From Nocardioides gilvus (lineage in GTDB: Bacteria; Actinomycetota; Actinomycetes; Propionibacteriales; Nocardioidaceae), in NCBI RefSeq assembly GCF_003194605.1, contig NZ_QHKY01000001.1, positions 434,001 through 498,000 of the forward strand: 64,000 nucleotides of DNA, read 5' to 3'. The translations under genes and the position numbers were made by a program. Below are positions 10,416 to 20,233 of this stretch, piece after piece (within the stretch, counting starts at the first letter, position 1; every line of letters begins with the position of its first letter). The notes beneath the pieces are model-generated. The model worked only from the letters and a program-made list of their open reading frames with translations, was not told the origin of the DNA and did not search any database.

Positions 10416-10823
10416 TCAGAGGTTCGGGAACCAGAGCGCGATCTCGCGCACCGCCGACTCCGGGCCGTCGGAGCCGTGCACCAGATTCTCGCGGTTGGAG
10501 AGCGACAGGTCGCCGCGGATCGTGCCGGGCGCCGCCTTGCGTCCGTCGGTGGCCCCGTTGATCGCGCGGACCACGTCGATGGCCTCGTCGCCCTCGAGCA
10601 CCACGGCCACCAGCGGGCCGGAGGTCACAAAGTCGCGCAGCGGCGGGTAGAAGTCGCGCTCCACGTGCTCGGCGTAGTGGGCGTCGGCCTGGGCCGCGTC
10701 GATGGTGCGCTGCTCGAGCGCGACCACCCGCAGTCCCTTGGCCTCGAAACGAGCGAGGATCTGACCGACCAGACCGCGCTTGACGGCGTCGGGCTTCAAC
10801 AGGACGAGAGTGCGCTGGGTCAT
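10416..10823 (-). CDS. ndk: Nucleoside diphosphate kinase
   Basis: 135 residues, standard length. It transfers the gamma phosphate from ATP to nucleoside diphosphates through a phosphohistidine. The active-site segment is RENLVHGSDGPESA, with the catalytic histidine in LVHGSD, and the N-terminus TQRTLVLLKPDAVKRG is diagnostic. Its ATG follows a TAGTCT box by six bases, so it is probably transcribed as a leaderless mRNA. It sits between mreB and folC as in other actinobacteria, though a PPOX/MocR pair is inserted on the folC side. Confidence 0.96.
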   Translation of the reverse strand: MTQRTLVLLKPDAVKRGLVGQILARFEAKGLRVVALEQRTIDAAQADAHYAEHVERDFYPPLRDFVTSGPLVAVVLEGDEAIDVVRAINGATDGRKAAPGTIRGDLSLSNRENLVHGSDGPESAVREIALWFPNL

Positions 10824-10829
10824 GGAGCC

Positions 10830-10835
10830 AGACTA
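10830..10835 (-). promoter_or_regulatory. -10 box of a likely leaderless ndk promoter
   Basis: On the minus strand TAGTCT ends six bases before the ndk ATG. The first three bases of the box are also the TAG stop codon of the upstream PPOX gene. Confidence 0.5.
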
Positions 10836-11429
10836 GCCAGCCCCCAACGCCCGGGCTCGGTCGGCCACCTCGACGGGGATCTCCCCCTCGGCGTCGTGGG
10901 CCGTCAACGGAACCCCCGCGATTCGCCGCAACGGGACGTGGCCCGCCCATCCCCCCGCCGCCACGTCCTCCGGGTCGTCCCCCGGCCCACCCTGCCGCTC
11001 CTTCATCGAGGCCTCGACCAGACCCATCGCCAGCACCTCGGTCGCGGCCAACTCCTTGCGGGTGCTCGCCCGCAGGGTGGCCGCTCGCCCGGGGATCATG
11101 TGGTCGATGATCAGGGCCAGCGCATGGTCGCGTTCAGCTTCGTCGCTGACCACACGCGCGGTCCCGATCACCACCGCCGAGCGGTAGTTCATCGAGTGGT
11201 GGAAGGGCGACCTGGCTACCACGAGACCGTCCAGCTCGGTCACAGTGACGCAGAGCGTCGTGTTCCGCCCGGCCCGGATCCAGCCCGCACCGACCGACCC
11301 GTGCAGATAGAGGGTCCCGCCCTCGTCGGGGCCGTCCGGGTCGACGGCGTACGCGCTCGGCAGGACGACCGGGTGGCTGCCCATGTCGACGCCCACGTGG
11401 GCAACCAACCCATCTCGCATCAGGGCCAT
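10833..11429 (-). CDS. Pyridoxamine 5'-phosphate oxidase-like flavin-binding protein
   Basis: 198 residues, a split beta-barrel of the PPOX class. Visible family features: RDGLVAHVGVD followed by VLPSAYAVD, GTLYLHGSVGAGWIRAG, LCVTVTELDGLVVARSPFHHSMNYRSAVVIG, and a C-terminal VPLRRIAGVPL. The substrate is unknown; the family binds FMN or F420. The coding resemblance begins about a dozen codons before ATG 11429 but no ATG, GTG or TTG occurs there, so the start is uncertain. It is divergent from a MocR/PdxR-type regulator, a common pairing that suggests vitamin B6-linked control. Confidence 0.75.
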   Translation of the reverse strand: MALMRDGLVAHVGVDMGSHPVVLPSAYAVDPDGPDEGGTLYLHGSVGAGWIRAGRNTTLCVTVTELDGLVVARSPFHHSMNYRSAVVIGTARVVSDEAERDHALALIIDHMIPGRAATLRASTRKELAATEVLAMGLVEASMKERQGGPGDDPEDVAAGGWAGHVPLRRIAGVPLTAHDAEGEIPVEVADRARALGAG

Positions 11430-11499
11430 GAACCGCGCGCGCTCGGTGACCGTGCGGAGGCTGAGCCGGGTCCCGGTGGTCCGCGCCGTGGGTTGGAGG

Positions 11500-11527
11500 G
11501 GTCAGCGTCAGGCCGGTCAGCGTCAGG
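11500..11527 (+). promoter_or_regulatory. Direct repeat, candidate MocR/PdxR operator
   Basis: GGTCAGCGTCAGG occurs twice, at 11500-11512 and 11515-11527, in phase 15 bases apart, just before the MocR start codon and within the 104-base divergent gap to the PPOX gene. MocR-family regulators are known to bind direct repeats. A further GTCAG follows at 11529-11533. Confidence 0.5.
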
Positions 11528-11533
11528 AGTCAG

Positions 11534-12880
11534 ATGAGCACCCTCCCCGTCTCCGTTGACCGAAGCGATCCGCGACCCCTGGCAGTGCAACTGGCCGACC
11601 ACGTACGTCGTCTGGTGCTCGAGGGGACCCTGCTCCCGGAGACCCGCCTGCCCAGCAGTCGCGCGCTGGCCCGCGAGCTGGGTCTGGCGCGTGGCACCGT
11701 CGAACAGGCGTGGGACCAGCTGCGGGCCGAAGGGTGGCTCGAGGCTCGTCGGGGATCGGGGAGCTGGGTCAGCGGCGGAGCCCACACGCCTAGTGTCCGG
11801 CCGCGCGCCAGACCCCCTGCCAGCGCTCCGGCACCTCTGGTCATGCTGGACGCCGGCACGCCGTGGTCGCCGCACCAGGCGCCCGGCCACGAGATGGCCG
11901 GATGGCGCCGTGCCTGGCGCGAGGTCTCGGCCGCCACTCCTCCTCGCGGCTACGACGACCCGCGCGGCCTCCCGGCCCTGCGAACTGCGCTGGCCGAGCG
12001 GATCAGTCGTACGCGCGGACTCCAGGTGGACCCCGATGAGGTGCTCATCACCTCGGGCACCACCGCTGGCTTCCGACACCTGCTGGCCGTCGTCCCCCGC
12101 ACCCCGGTGGCGCTCGAGGACCCGGGCTACCGAGCAGCGGCCGCCACCGTCCTGGAGACCGGACGAGAGATCGTCGACCTGCCCGCGCTGGCCCCCGTCA
12201 CAGACCTGGGCGGGTGCGCCGCGGCGTACGTCACCCCGGCCCACCAGCACCCTCTCGGCCGGGTGATGCCTGCCGAGGACCGCCTCGCCCTCCTCGAGGC
12301 CGCTCGCCGGGCGGACGCGTTGGTGATCGAGGACGACTACGACTCCGAGTTCCGCTACGACGTCGCACCCGTCCCGGCCCTGGCTGCGCTCGACCGCGAA
12401 CGCGTCGCTCTTCTCGGCACCGCGTCCAAGTCGGTGCTGCCCTCGCTCCGTCTGGGCTGGATGGTCGTCCCGGCCCACCTGCGCGAAGCCCTCGACGCCT
12501 ACCGCTCGCTGACCCACGACACGGCTCCGTGGCCGGTCCAGCACGCCTTCACGACGCTGCTGGGTGAAGGGCACGTCGACGCCGTCGTGCGGGCCGCACG
12601 ACGGGCGTACGCAGAGCGGGCGCCGCGCGTGGTCGAGGCCCTCTCGCCGCACGCCCAACTCGCGGGTCCGGTGGCGGGGATGTACTCCACCTGGCTGATG
12701 GACGAGGCGCGGGCAGTGCGCGTGCACCGGAGGGCCGAGGAGGCCGGCTACCGCGTGAACCTGCTCAGCACCTACTGCCGCAGTGCCCGACTCAGCGGGT
12801 TGGTGGTGGGGTTCGGCGGACCGACCGACGCGCAGCTCGACACCGCCCTGAGGGTGCTCGCCGCGGCCCTGGCCGAATGA
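11534..12880 (+). CDS. MocR/PdxR-type GntR regulator with aminotransferase domain
   Basis: 448 residues. The N-terminus is a GntR winged helix (LPSSRALARELGLARGTVEQAW, then EGWLEARRGSGSWV). The rest is a fold-type I aminotransferase: DYDSEFRYD supplies the PLP-pairing aspartate, and LGTASKSVLPSLRLGW contains the Schiff-base lysine. Such proteins sense PLP and regulate vitamin B6 synthesis or amine metabolism rather than act as enzymes. AGGAG sits four bases before the ATG. Divergent from a PPOX-family gene, its likely target. No pdxS/pdxT is seen in the window. Confidence 0.88.
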   Translation: MSTLPVSVDRSDPRPLAVQLADHVRRLVLEGTLLPETRLPSSRALARELGLARGTVEQAWDQLRAEGWLEARRGSGSWVSGGAHTPSVRPRARPPASAPAPLVMLDAGTPWSPHQAPGHEMAGWRRAWREVSAATPPRGYDDPRGLPALRTALAERISRTRGLQVDPDEVLITSGTTAGFRHLLAVVPRTPVALEDPGYRAAAATVLETGREIVDLPALAPVTDLGGCAAAYVTPAHQHPLGRVMPAEDRLALLEAARRADALVIEDDYDSEFRYDVAPVPALAALDRERVALLGTASKSVLPSLRLGWMVVPAHLREALDAYRSLTHDTAPWPVQHAFTTLLGEGHVDAVVRAARRAYAERAPRVVEALSPHAQLAGPVAGMYSTWLMDEARAVRVHRRAEEAGYRVNLLSTYCRSARLSGLVVGFGGPTDAQLDTALRVLAAALAE

Positions 12881-12911
12881 GCCGGGGTGGACTGCACCCC
12901 TACGAGAAGGC

Positions 12912-13373
12912 TCAGGCCTGCTGCTCCGCGAGCCAGGCGTGCCAGGCGGCCGACTTCTCGCGCTCGATCTTGCGACCGAGGTAGACGGCTCCGAACCACA
13001 ACAGGGCGAAGACCCCTCCGACCACGAACATCAGGTCGATGACGAAGCCGAGACCGATCGAGGCCACCTGGATGGCCGACCCGATGTGGTAGCCCCAGGA
13101 CTTGCGCAACAGGCCGGCGGTCAGCAGCGCCAGGACGGCGAGGCCGAGACCCACCACGAGCGCGGTGGTCCGCGGCACTCCGGCCACGGTGATCATGACG
13201 GGGGTGGTCAGTCCGAGCGCCACGGACTGCAGCGTCAGGACAGCGGCGCACATCGCCCGCCGAGGGGACTTCGCCGTCTCCCGGGCCACGATCTCCTCGG
13301 GGGTCTCCTCGCGAGTCTCCTGGTGCTCCGAGGCTTCCGCCCCAGGGGTGTCCGACAGGTCTCCGGACATCAC
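12912..13373 (-). CDS. DUF4233 membrane protein
   Basis: 153 residues with a polar, acidic N-terminus (~35 residues) and four hydrophobic segments from ~38 to ~135, ending in a charged cytoplasmic tail. DUF4233 proteins are small actinobacterial membrane proteins commonly encoded directly after folC, as here; function unknown. Start is GTG 13373 (overlapping the folC stop as GTGA) or ATG 13370 one codon later. The stop-start overlap implies coupled translation with folC. Confidence 0.82.
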   Translation of the reverse strand: MMSGDLSDTPGAEASEHQETREETPEEIVARETAKSPRRAMCAAVLTLQSVALGLTTPVMITVAGVPRTTALVVGLGLAVLALLTAGLLRKSWGYHIGSAIQVASIGLGFVIDLMFVVGGVFALLWFGAVYLGRKIEREKSAAWHAWLAEQQA

Positions 13374-14767
13374 TTCTCGCCCTTCATCGTGCGGTCGCGT
13401 CCGATCCGGCGCAGCATCACGCGCGCCTCGCCGACCGTCACCACTGAACCGGTGACCAGCACGGCACCGGAGCCCAGGGGGTTGCCGAAGGCCTCCCCGG
13501 CCTCGGCCAGGGCAGCCGCACGGTCGATCGCGTCAGCCAGGTCGGGGACGACCGTGACCCGCTCCTCACCGAAGACTCCCTTGGCGACCTCGCCCAACGA
13601 GGCGGCCGACATGGAGCGCGGCGTGGAGTTCTGGGTGACGATGAGGTGCTCCATGTGCGGCTCGAACTCGACGAGCAGCCCTTCGAAGTCCTTGTCCCCC
13701 ATCACCCCGATCACGCCGATCAGCGGGCTGAAGGAGAACGAGTCCTCGATGGCCGCCGCCGTGGCCGCGGCCCCGTGCGGGTTGTGCGCGGCGTCGAGCA
13801 CGATCGTCGGAGAGCGACGGATGACCTCAAGCCGGCCGGGAGAGGTGAACTCCGCGAACGCCGCACGGACGATCTCCTCGTCGAGCGGCTCGTCGCCGAT
13901 CAGCGCCTCGACCGCGGCCAGCGCAACCACGGCGTTCTGGGCCTGGTGGGCACCGTGCAGGGGCAGGAAGAGGTCATCGAACCGCGACCGCAGACCCTGC
14001 AACGACACCAGCTGGCCACCGATGCCGGGGACCCGGGAGATGACGCCGAAGTCCTCGCCCTCGCGCACGACCTGCGACCCCACCTCGGCTGCGCGCGCCA
14101 CCAGCAGCTCGGTGACCTCGGGGCTCTGCTGGGCGATCACGGTCCGGCCGCCCGGCTTGATGATGCCGGCCTTCTCGGCAGCGATGTCGAGGACGGTGTC
14201 GCCCAAGTACTGGGAGTGGTCCACGGAGATCGGCCCGATCACCGAGACCTGGGCCTCGACGACGTTGGTGGCGTCCCACGACCCGCCCATCCCGACCTCG
14301 ACCACCGCGACGTCGACCGGGGCGTCGGCGAAGGCTGCGTACGCCATCCCGACGACGGTCTCGAAGAACGAGAGCGGGTGCTCCTGCATCTGGTCGACCA
14401 GGTGCGTGTAGGGAGCGATGTCGTTGAAGGCGTCGACGAAGGCCTCGTCGCTGAGGGGTTCGCCGTCGATGGAGATCCGCTCGCTCATCTTCTCCACGTG
14501 CGGGCTGGTGAAGCGGCCCGTACGCAGGTCGAGCGCGCGCAACAGGGCGTCGACCATGCGGGCGGTGGAGGTCTTGCCGTTGGTGCCGGTCAGGTGAATG
14601 ACCTGGTAGGCCCGCTGAGGGTCTCCGAGCAGGTCGGTGAAGGCCTGGATCCGGTCCAGGGAAGGCTCGAGGCGGGTCTCCGGCCAACGGGACAGCAACG
14701 CGTCAGTGACCTCGTCGAAGGTCTGTGCAAGACGGGGGCCCTCAGGGGCATCAGGAGTGTGGCTCAT
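13370..14767 (-). CDS. folC: Bifunctional folylpolyglutamate synthase / dihydrofolate synthase
   Basis: 465 residues. Mur-ligase-like ATPase with P-loop LTGTNGKTSTARMVDALL near residue 60, SPHVEKMSERISIDG, VVEVGMGGSWDATNV, and the C-terminal DAAHNPHGAAATAAAI. It adds glutamate to dihydropteroate and to folates in the cytoplasm. AGGAG lies just before the ATG and TAGACT about nine bases before it. It is normally adjacent to valS in actinobacteria; here two extra genes on the opposite strand separate them. Confidence 0.95.
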   Translation of the reverse strand: MSHTPDAPEGPRLAQTFDEVTDALLSRWPETRLEPSLDRIQAFTDLLGDPQRAYQVIHLTGTNGKTSTARMVDALLRALDLRTGRFTSPHVEKMSERISIDGEPLSDEAFVDAFNDIAPYTHLVDQMQEHPLSFFETVVGMAYAAFADAPVDVAVVEVGMGGSWDATNVVEAQVSVIGPISVDHSQYLGDTVLDIAAEKAGIIKPGGRTVIAQQSPEVTELLVARAAEVGSQVVREGEDFGVISRVPGIGGQLVSLQGLRSRFDDLFLPLHGAHQAQNAVVALAAVEALIGDEPLDEEIVRAAFAEFTSPGRLEVIRRSPTIVLDAAHNPHGAAATAAAIEDSFSFSPLIGVIGVMGDKDFEGLLVEFEPHMEHLIVTQNSTPRSMSAASLGEVAKGVFGEERVTVVPDLADAIDRAAALAEAGEAFGNPLGSGAVLVTGSVVTVGEARVMLRRIGRDRTMKGEK

Positions 14768-14914
14768 CGCTCCTGAAGTCTAGGCGCTGGGCCCCGGACC
14801 CCCATATCGCCCACTCATACCCAACATTTGGGACAAACAGCCGAGTCGCTGCGCCGAGACAGTGACCGGACGGAGACTTTCGCTCTTGCAGCCCGCCCTG
14901 AGGAGCCCTTTGCC

Positions 14915-16027
<1,113 letters not shown>

Positions 16028-16044
16028 ACCTGTCGCCGGAACGT

Positions 16045-16076
16045 GCTGCGCCCCACATCTCGGTGTGGGGCGCAGC
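16045..16076 (+). terminator. Intrinsic terminator-like hairpin
   Basis: Perfect 13-base stem (GCTGCGCCCCACA with its complement) and a six-base loop, 17 bases after the stop of the secreted protein gene. No U-tract follows, which is usual in GC-rich actinobacteria. Confidence 0.7.
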
Positions 16077-16138
16077 GTGGCAGGCCCGTCGACCGCGACG
16101 ACTTCCTCAGTCCACCGGACACGCCGGGCCCCGGCACC

Positions 16139-16169
16139 TACCATCGAATTCTCGGGAAGGTCCCGAGAA
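16139..16169 (+). promoter_or_regulatory. -10 box and 5' hairpin before the M48-like gene
   Basis: TACCAT at 16139-16144 could be a -10 box. A perfect nine-base inverted repeat follows (TTCTCGGGA at 16149-16157 and TCCCGAGAA at 16161-16169, loop AGG). If transcription starts near 16151, the hairpin would form at the very 5' end of the mRNA; alternatively it is an operator. A GGAAGG ribosome site is at 16183-16188. Confidence 0.4.
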
Positions 16170-16197
16170 ATCGCCTGCTCCTGGAAGGCGCGTGAAC

Positions 16198-17487
16198 ATG
16201 TCAGTGGGCAACCTCGACTTCACCGAAGGTCCTTCGAATCCCGGTCAGCGTGGTGCCGGTTCCGGTGACGCCTGGCTCACCTCGCTCTGGCAGGACGTCT
16301 ACACCGCGGACGCCTCCTCCATGCTCGACGGCGCCACCGTGGTGAGCCCGCTCGAGCAGCCTGAACTGTGGCAGTTCGTGCGTCAGATCTCACTGGAGGT
16401 CGGCTCCGGCATGCCCGACGCGATTCGCGTCGTCGGCCAGGCCCACGTCGAGACCCACGAGGACCCGTTCTCGATCGACATCGGCGTCCCCCTCCTGCTG
16501 GCCCTCGACCAGGGTGACCTGGGCGAAGTGGTGGCCCGTTCGCTCTCCGAGCGGCTGGAGGCACGCGGCGAGAAGACCGCGCCCCGCCCCAACTCGAGGC
16601 AGTCCCGACGCCGAGGGCGTCTGTCGGCCAAGCTCCGCGGCGAGTCGGCCCACACCCACTCCGGCGGCAGCTCGAATGGCCCCTCGCGCAGTCGACTCGA
16701 GGACGCCATCGCCATCGCCACCCAGTGGTGGATCGACGAGTTCGTCCTCCCCGACCTCACGGACAATCTGGTCCCCCGACCGGTCTACCTCGGCCTCGCC
16801 GAGCTCCTGATGGAGCGGGGTGGAGAGATCGCGGACCACGCGGAGCTGGGCGAACGACCCCACGACCCGCAGCATCCCCAGGCCGGCGACCCTGCGCTCT
16901 TCCTGCTGACGGACCCGGACGGTCTCTTCGACCGGGTCGCCGAGGCTGGCCTCCCGCCGGGCACCTCGGAGCTGTACTGGGAGGAGGCGATGTCGCGCTG
17001 GGCCCACCGCCGAGCCCGCGCCGCCTCGATCATCCTCTTCCGCGCAGCCAGCCCGACGATCACCTCCATCGACGAGATGCTCACCCTGATCGAACGTGGC
17101 GAGTTCACCGCCCGGGTGGCCAACGCCCTGCGGTCCCGTGGTGGAGCCGAGCAGGAGGACTGCGTCTTCCTGCTCACCGGTCTGCTCGGCGATGCCTTCG
17201 CGTCCCACGGCGCCGGTGAGCTGACCTGCTCCTGGGGAGGCATGATCGACCTGATCAGCCCGACCGAAGGCGCCCTGGACCTGACCGGCGTCGCGCGTCA
17301 GATCGTGGACGACAGGACGGTGGTGCCCTTCCTGCGCGACATCCTGCGCGACTACAAGGTCGCGCCGACCTGGGTCCCGACCGACGAGGGCACGGCCGAG
17401 GACCGGGCGCTGCAGACCTTCCTCACCACGAAGGGTCCACGCAAGGCACCCGGAACTGGTTTCCTGCAGGGAGCAGGCGCCTCCTAG
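16198..17487 (+). CDS. Probable catalytically dead M48-peptidase-like protein
   Basis: 429 residues from ATG 16198 (GGAAGG nine bases upstream). Residues ~45-120 read like the front of an M48 metallopeptidase domain: VVSPLEQPELWQFVRQISLE, a P-D-IRVV segment, then IDIGVPLLLALDQGDLGEVV. Where active relatives have the zinc motif HELGH, this protein has ARSLSERLE, so the HExxH ligands are missing. A basic linker (~128-160) and a WWIDEFVLPDL segment follow, again like the post-catalytic region of that family. Function unknown; no transmembrane segment seen. The family link is my reading of the pattern, not a search result. Confidence 0.55.
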   Translation: MSVGNLDFTEGPSNPGQRGAGSGDAWLTSLWQDVYTADASSMLDGATVVSPLEQPELWQFVRQISLEVGSGMPDAIRVVGQAHVETHEDPFSIDIGVPLLLALDQGDLGEVVARSLSERLEARGEKTAPRPNSRQSRRRGRLSAKLRGESAHTHSGGSSNGPSRSRLEDAIAIATQWWIDEFVLPDLTDNLVPRPVYLGLAELLMERGGEIADHAELGERPHDPQHPQAGDPALFLLTDPDGLFDRVAEAGLPPGTSELYWEEAMSRWAHRRARAASIILFRAASPTITSIDEMLTLIERGEFTARVANALRSRGGAEQEDCVFLLTGLLGDAFASHGAGELTCSWGGMIDLISPTEGALDLTGVARQIVDDRTVVPFLRDILRDYKVAPTWVPTDEGTAEDRALQTFLTTKGPRKAPGTGFLQGAGAS

Positions 17488-17490
17488 ACT
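17485..17490 (+). promoter_or_regulatory. -10 box of a likely leaderless valS promoter
   Basis: TAGACT ends seven bases before the valS ATG; its first three bases are the TAG stop codon of the upstream gene. No ribosome site or T-box leader can fit. Confidence 0.55.
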
Positions 17491-17497
17491 TCGGGGC

Positions 17498-20113
17498 ATG
17501 ACTGACAACCAACTTCCCGACCCGTCCACGACGCCGCCTGCTGGGCGCACCGTCGTCGTACCGGACAAGCCGGCACTGGAAGGTCTGGAGGAGAAGTGGT
17601 CAGGGCAGTGGAAGGCTGACGACACGTACGCCTTCGACCGCACACAGCCCCGCGAGAACGTCTACTCGATCGACACCCCGCCCCCGACGGTCTCCGGATC
17701 GCTCCACGTCGGTCACGTCTTCTCCTACACCCACACCGACGTCGTCGCCCGCTACCAGCGGATGAAGGGCAAGTCCGTCTTCTACCCCATGGGATGGGAC
17801 GACAACGGTCTGCCGACCGAGCGACGCGTGCAGAACTACTTCGGCGTCCGCTGCGACCCGAGCCTGCCGTACGACGCCGACTTCACGCCTCCGGAGAAGC
17901 CGGACGCGAAGAAGCAGATCCCGATCAGCCGGCCCAACTTCGTCGAGCTCTGCGAGCGTCTGGTCGAGGAGGACGAGAAGGTCTTCGAGGACCTGTGGCG
18001 CACCCTCGGCCTCTCGGTCGACTGGAACACCACCTACACGACCATCGGCCCCCGGGCCCAGGTCGTGAGCCAGCGGGCGTTCCTGCGCAACTTCGCGCGG
18101 GGCGAGGCCTACCTGCAGGAGGCCCCCACCCTCTGGGACGTCACCTTCCAGACCGCCGTCGCCCAGGCCGAGCTCGAGGCCCGCTCCTACCCCGGCGCCT
18201 ACCACCGGGTGGCCTTCCACCTGCCTGACGGATCACCGATCCACATCGAGACCACCCGTCCCGAGCTCATCGGCTCCGTCGTCGCCCTGATCGCGCACCC
18301 CGACGACGAGCGGTACGCCCACCTCTTCGGCACCACCGTCACCTCACCGGTCTTCGGGGTCGAGGTGCCGGTCCTGGCCCACCCGGCGGCCGAGCCGGAC
18401 AAGGGCGCGGGCATCGCGATGTGCTGCACCTTCGGTGACCTCACCGACGTCCTGTGGTGGCGCGAGTTGCAGCTGCCGGTGCGTACGGTCATCGGTCGCG
18501 ACGGCCGCTTCTCCCGTGACACCCCGGAGTGGCTCGCCAGCGAGCAGGCCTCGGCCCAGTACGCCGACCTCGCCGGCAAGACGCCCTTCTCGGCCCGCGA
18601 GGCGATGGTGGCCAAGCTGCGCGAGAGCGGCGACCTGGACGGCGACCCGAAGCCGACCGAGCGGATGGCCAACTTCTTCGAGAAGGGTGACAAGCCCCTC
18701 GAGATCGTCTCCACCCGCCAGTGGTACATCCGCAACGGCGGCCGGGACGCCGACCTGCGCGACGAGCTGGTCGGCGAGGGCCGGAAGATCACCTGGGTGC
18801 CCGAGCACATGAAGCACCGCTACGACAACTGGGTCGGCGGCCTCAACGGTGACTGGCTCGTGAGCCGTCAGCGCTTCTTCGGCATCCCCTTCCCGGTCTG
18901 GTACGCCCTCGACGCCGACGGCGAGCCCGACTACGACCACCCGTTGCTCCCCAGCGAGGACCAGCTCCCGATCGACCCGTCGACCCACGCCCCGGGCGAG
19001 TACACCGAGGAGCAGCGGGGCAAGCCCGGCGGCTTCATCGGCGACCCGGACGTGATGGACACCTGGGCCACCTCCTCGCTGACCCCGCACATCGCAGGCC
19101 AGTGGGAGAGCGACAACGACCTGTTCGAGCGCGTCTTCCCGATGGACCTGGCCACCCAGGCCCACGACATCATCCGTACGTGGCTCTTCTCCCGCGTCGT
19201 CCGCGCCCACCACGAGAACGGCGTCGTCCCGTGGTCGCACGCCTTGATCTCGGGCTTCGTGGTCGACCCTGACCGCAAGAAGATGTCGAAGTCGAAAGGC
19301 AACGTCGTCGTGCCCAACGAGATCCTCGACAAGTTCGGTGCGGACGCCGTGCGCTGGCGCGCGGCGATGGCTCGCCCCGGGATGGACTCACCGTTCGACG
19401 AGACCCAGATGAAGGTGGGTCGCCGGCTCGCGATGAAGGTGCTCAACGTCGCGAAGTTCGTGCTCAGCAACGTGGGTGCCGTCGATCCCAACCCGGTCGC
19501 CATCTCCGAGCCGGTGGACTGCGCGCTCATGGGCCGCCTCGCCGAGACGGTGCGCGCGGCGACCGACGCCTTCGAGGTCTACGACTACACGACCGCGTTG
19601 GAGGTCTCCGAGCGCTTCTTCTGGGAGTTCTGCGACGACTACGTGGAGCTGGTCAAGGAGCGGGCGTACGCCGAGGACGGCGGACTGCCCACGGAGTCGG
19701 CGCGAGCTGCACTCGCCCAGGCCCTGGACGTCCAGCTGCGCCTGCTCGCCCCCTTCCTGCCCTACGTGACCGAAGAGGTCTGGTCGTGGTGGAACGAGGG
19801 GTCGATCCACACGGCCGCCTGGCCGGTCGGGACTGACCTCGGCTCCGCTGCTGCAACCTCCTCGGACGCCCTCGTGGGAGTCGCGGCGGCGCTGGGCGGC
19901 ATCCGCGGCGCGAAGTCCAAGGCGAAGGTCTCCATGCGCCACGAGCTGACCCGCGTCGAGATCTCCGGCCCGGCCGGGCTGGTCCAGGGTGCCGAGTGCG
20001 CCGCTGACGACCTGAAGCGGGCCGGCAAGATCACCGGCGAGCTCATCTTCACGGTCACGGACGGAGCAGGCGAGTTGGTCATCGAGGCCGAGTTGGCTCC
20101 CGTTCCCGGGTGA
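17498..20113 (+). CDS. valS: Valine--tRNA ligase
   Basis: 871 residues, class Ia synthetase. The HIGH motif appears as SGSLHVGHV near residue 70 and the KMSKS loop as KKMSKSKGNVV near 594; the editing domain contains HIETTRPELIGSVVALIAHP; TWATSSLTPHI fits ValRS of this type. The C-terminal ~200 residues are the anticodon-binding helices. It charges tRNA-Val in the cytoplasm. It stands alone, closed by a strong bidirectional hairpin. Confidence 0.95.
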   Translation: MTDNQLPDPSTTPPAGRTVVVPDKPALEGLEEKWSGQWKADDTYAFDRTQPRENVYSIDTPPPTVSGSLHVGHVFSYTHTDVVARYQRMKGKSVFYPMGWDDNGLPTERRVQNYFGVRCDPSLPYDADFTPPEKPDAKKQIPISRPNFVELCERLVEEDEKVFEDLWRTLGLSVDWNTTYTTIGPRAQVVSQRAFLRNFARGEAYLQEAPTLWDVTFQTAVAQAELEARSYPGAYHRVAFHLPDGSPIHIETTRPELIGSVVALIAHPDDERYAHLFGTTVTSPVFGVEVPVLAHPAAEPDKGAGIAMCCTFGDLTDVLWWRELQLPVRTVIGRDGRFSRDTPEWLASEQASAQYADLAGKTPFSAREAMVAKLRESGDLDGDPKPTERMANFFEKGDKPLEIVSTRQWYIRNGGRDADLRDELVGEGRKITWVPEHMKHRYDNWVGGLNGDWLVSRQRFFGIPFPVWYALDADGEPDYDHPLLPSEDQLPIDPSTHAPGEYTEEQRGKPGGFIGDPDVMDTWATSSLTPHIAGQWESDNDLFERVFPMDLATQAHDIIRTWLFSRVVRAHHENGVVPWSHALISGFVVDPDRKKMSKSKGNVVVPNEILDKFGADAVRWRAAMARPGMDSPFDETQMKVGRRLAMKVLNVAKFVLSNVGAVDPNPVAISEPVDCALMGRLAETVRAATDAFEVYDYTTALEVSERFFWEFCDDYVELVKERAYAEDGGLPTESARAALAQALDVQLRLLAPFLPYVTEEVWSWWNEGSIHTAAWPVGTDLGSAAATSSDALVGVAAALGGIRGAKSKAKVSMRHELTRVEISGPAGLVQGAECAADDLKRAGKITGELIFTVTDGAGELVIEAELAPVPG

Positions 20114-20140
20114 AGACGCTCCCCCGACGCTGAACGCGAC

Positions 20141-20181
20141 AAGGGCACGGGCCTCACCTCTGTGGTGGGGCCCGTGCCCTT
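20141..20181. terminator. Bidirectional intrinsic terminator between valS and the basic-tail gene
   Basis: An 18-base stem (20141-20158 with 20164-20181, one mismatch) and a five-base loop, flanked by AA on the left and TTCTTA on the right. It lies between convergent genes and can serve both. Confidence 0.85.
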
Positions 20182-20233
20182 CTTACTGCCTGTGGCTCGG
20201 TCCAGGAGCTGACGCGCCCTCCCGGTGACTGGG

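Noticed and set aside
12881..12911. Terminator between the MocR gene and the DUF4233 gene
   Set aside because: Only a six-base GGGGTG/CACCCC stem is present, too weak to call.
17485..17497. Possible T-box leader for valS (and metG)
   Set aside because: There is no leader: the -10 box ends seven (valS) or six (metG) bases before the start codon.
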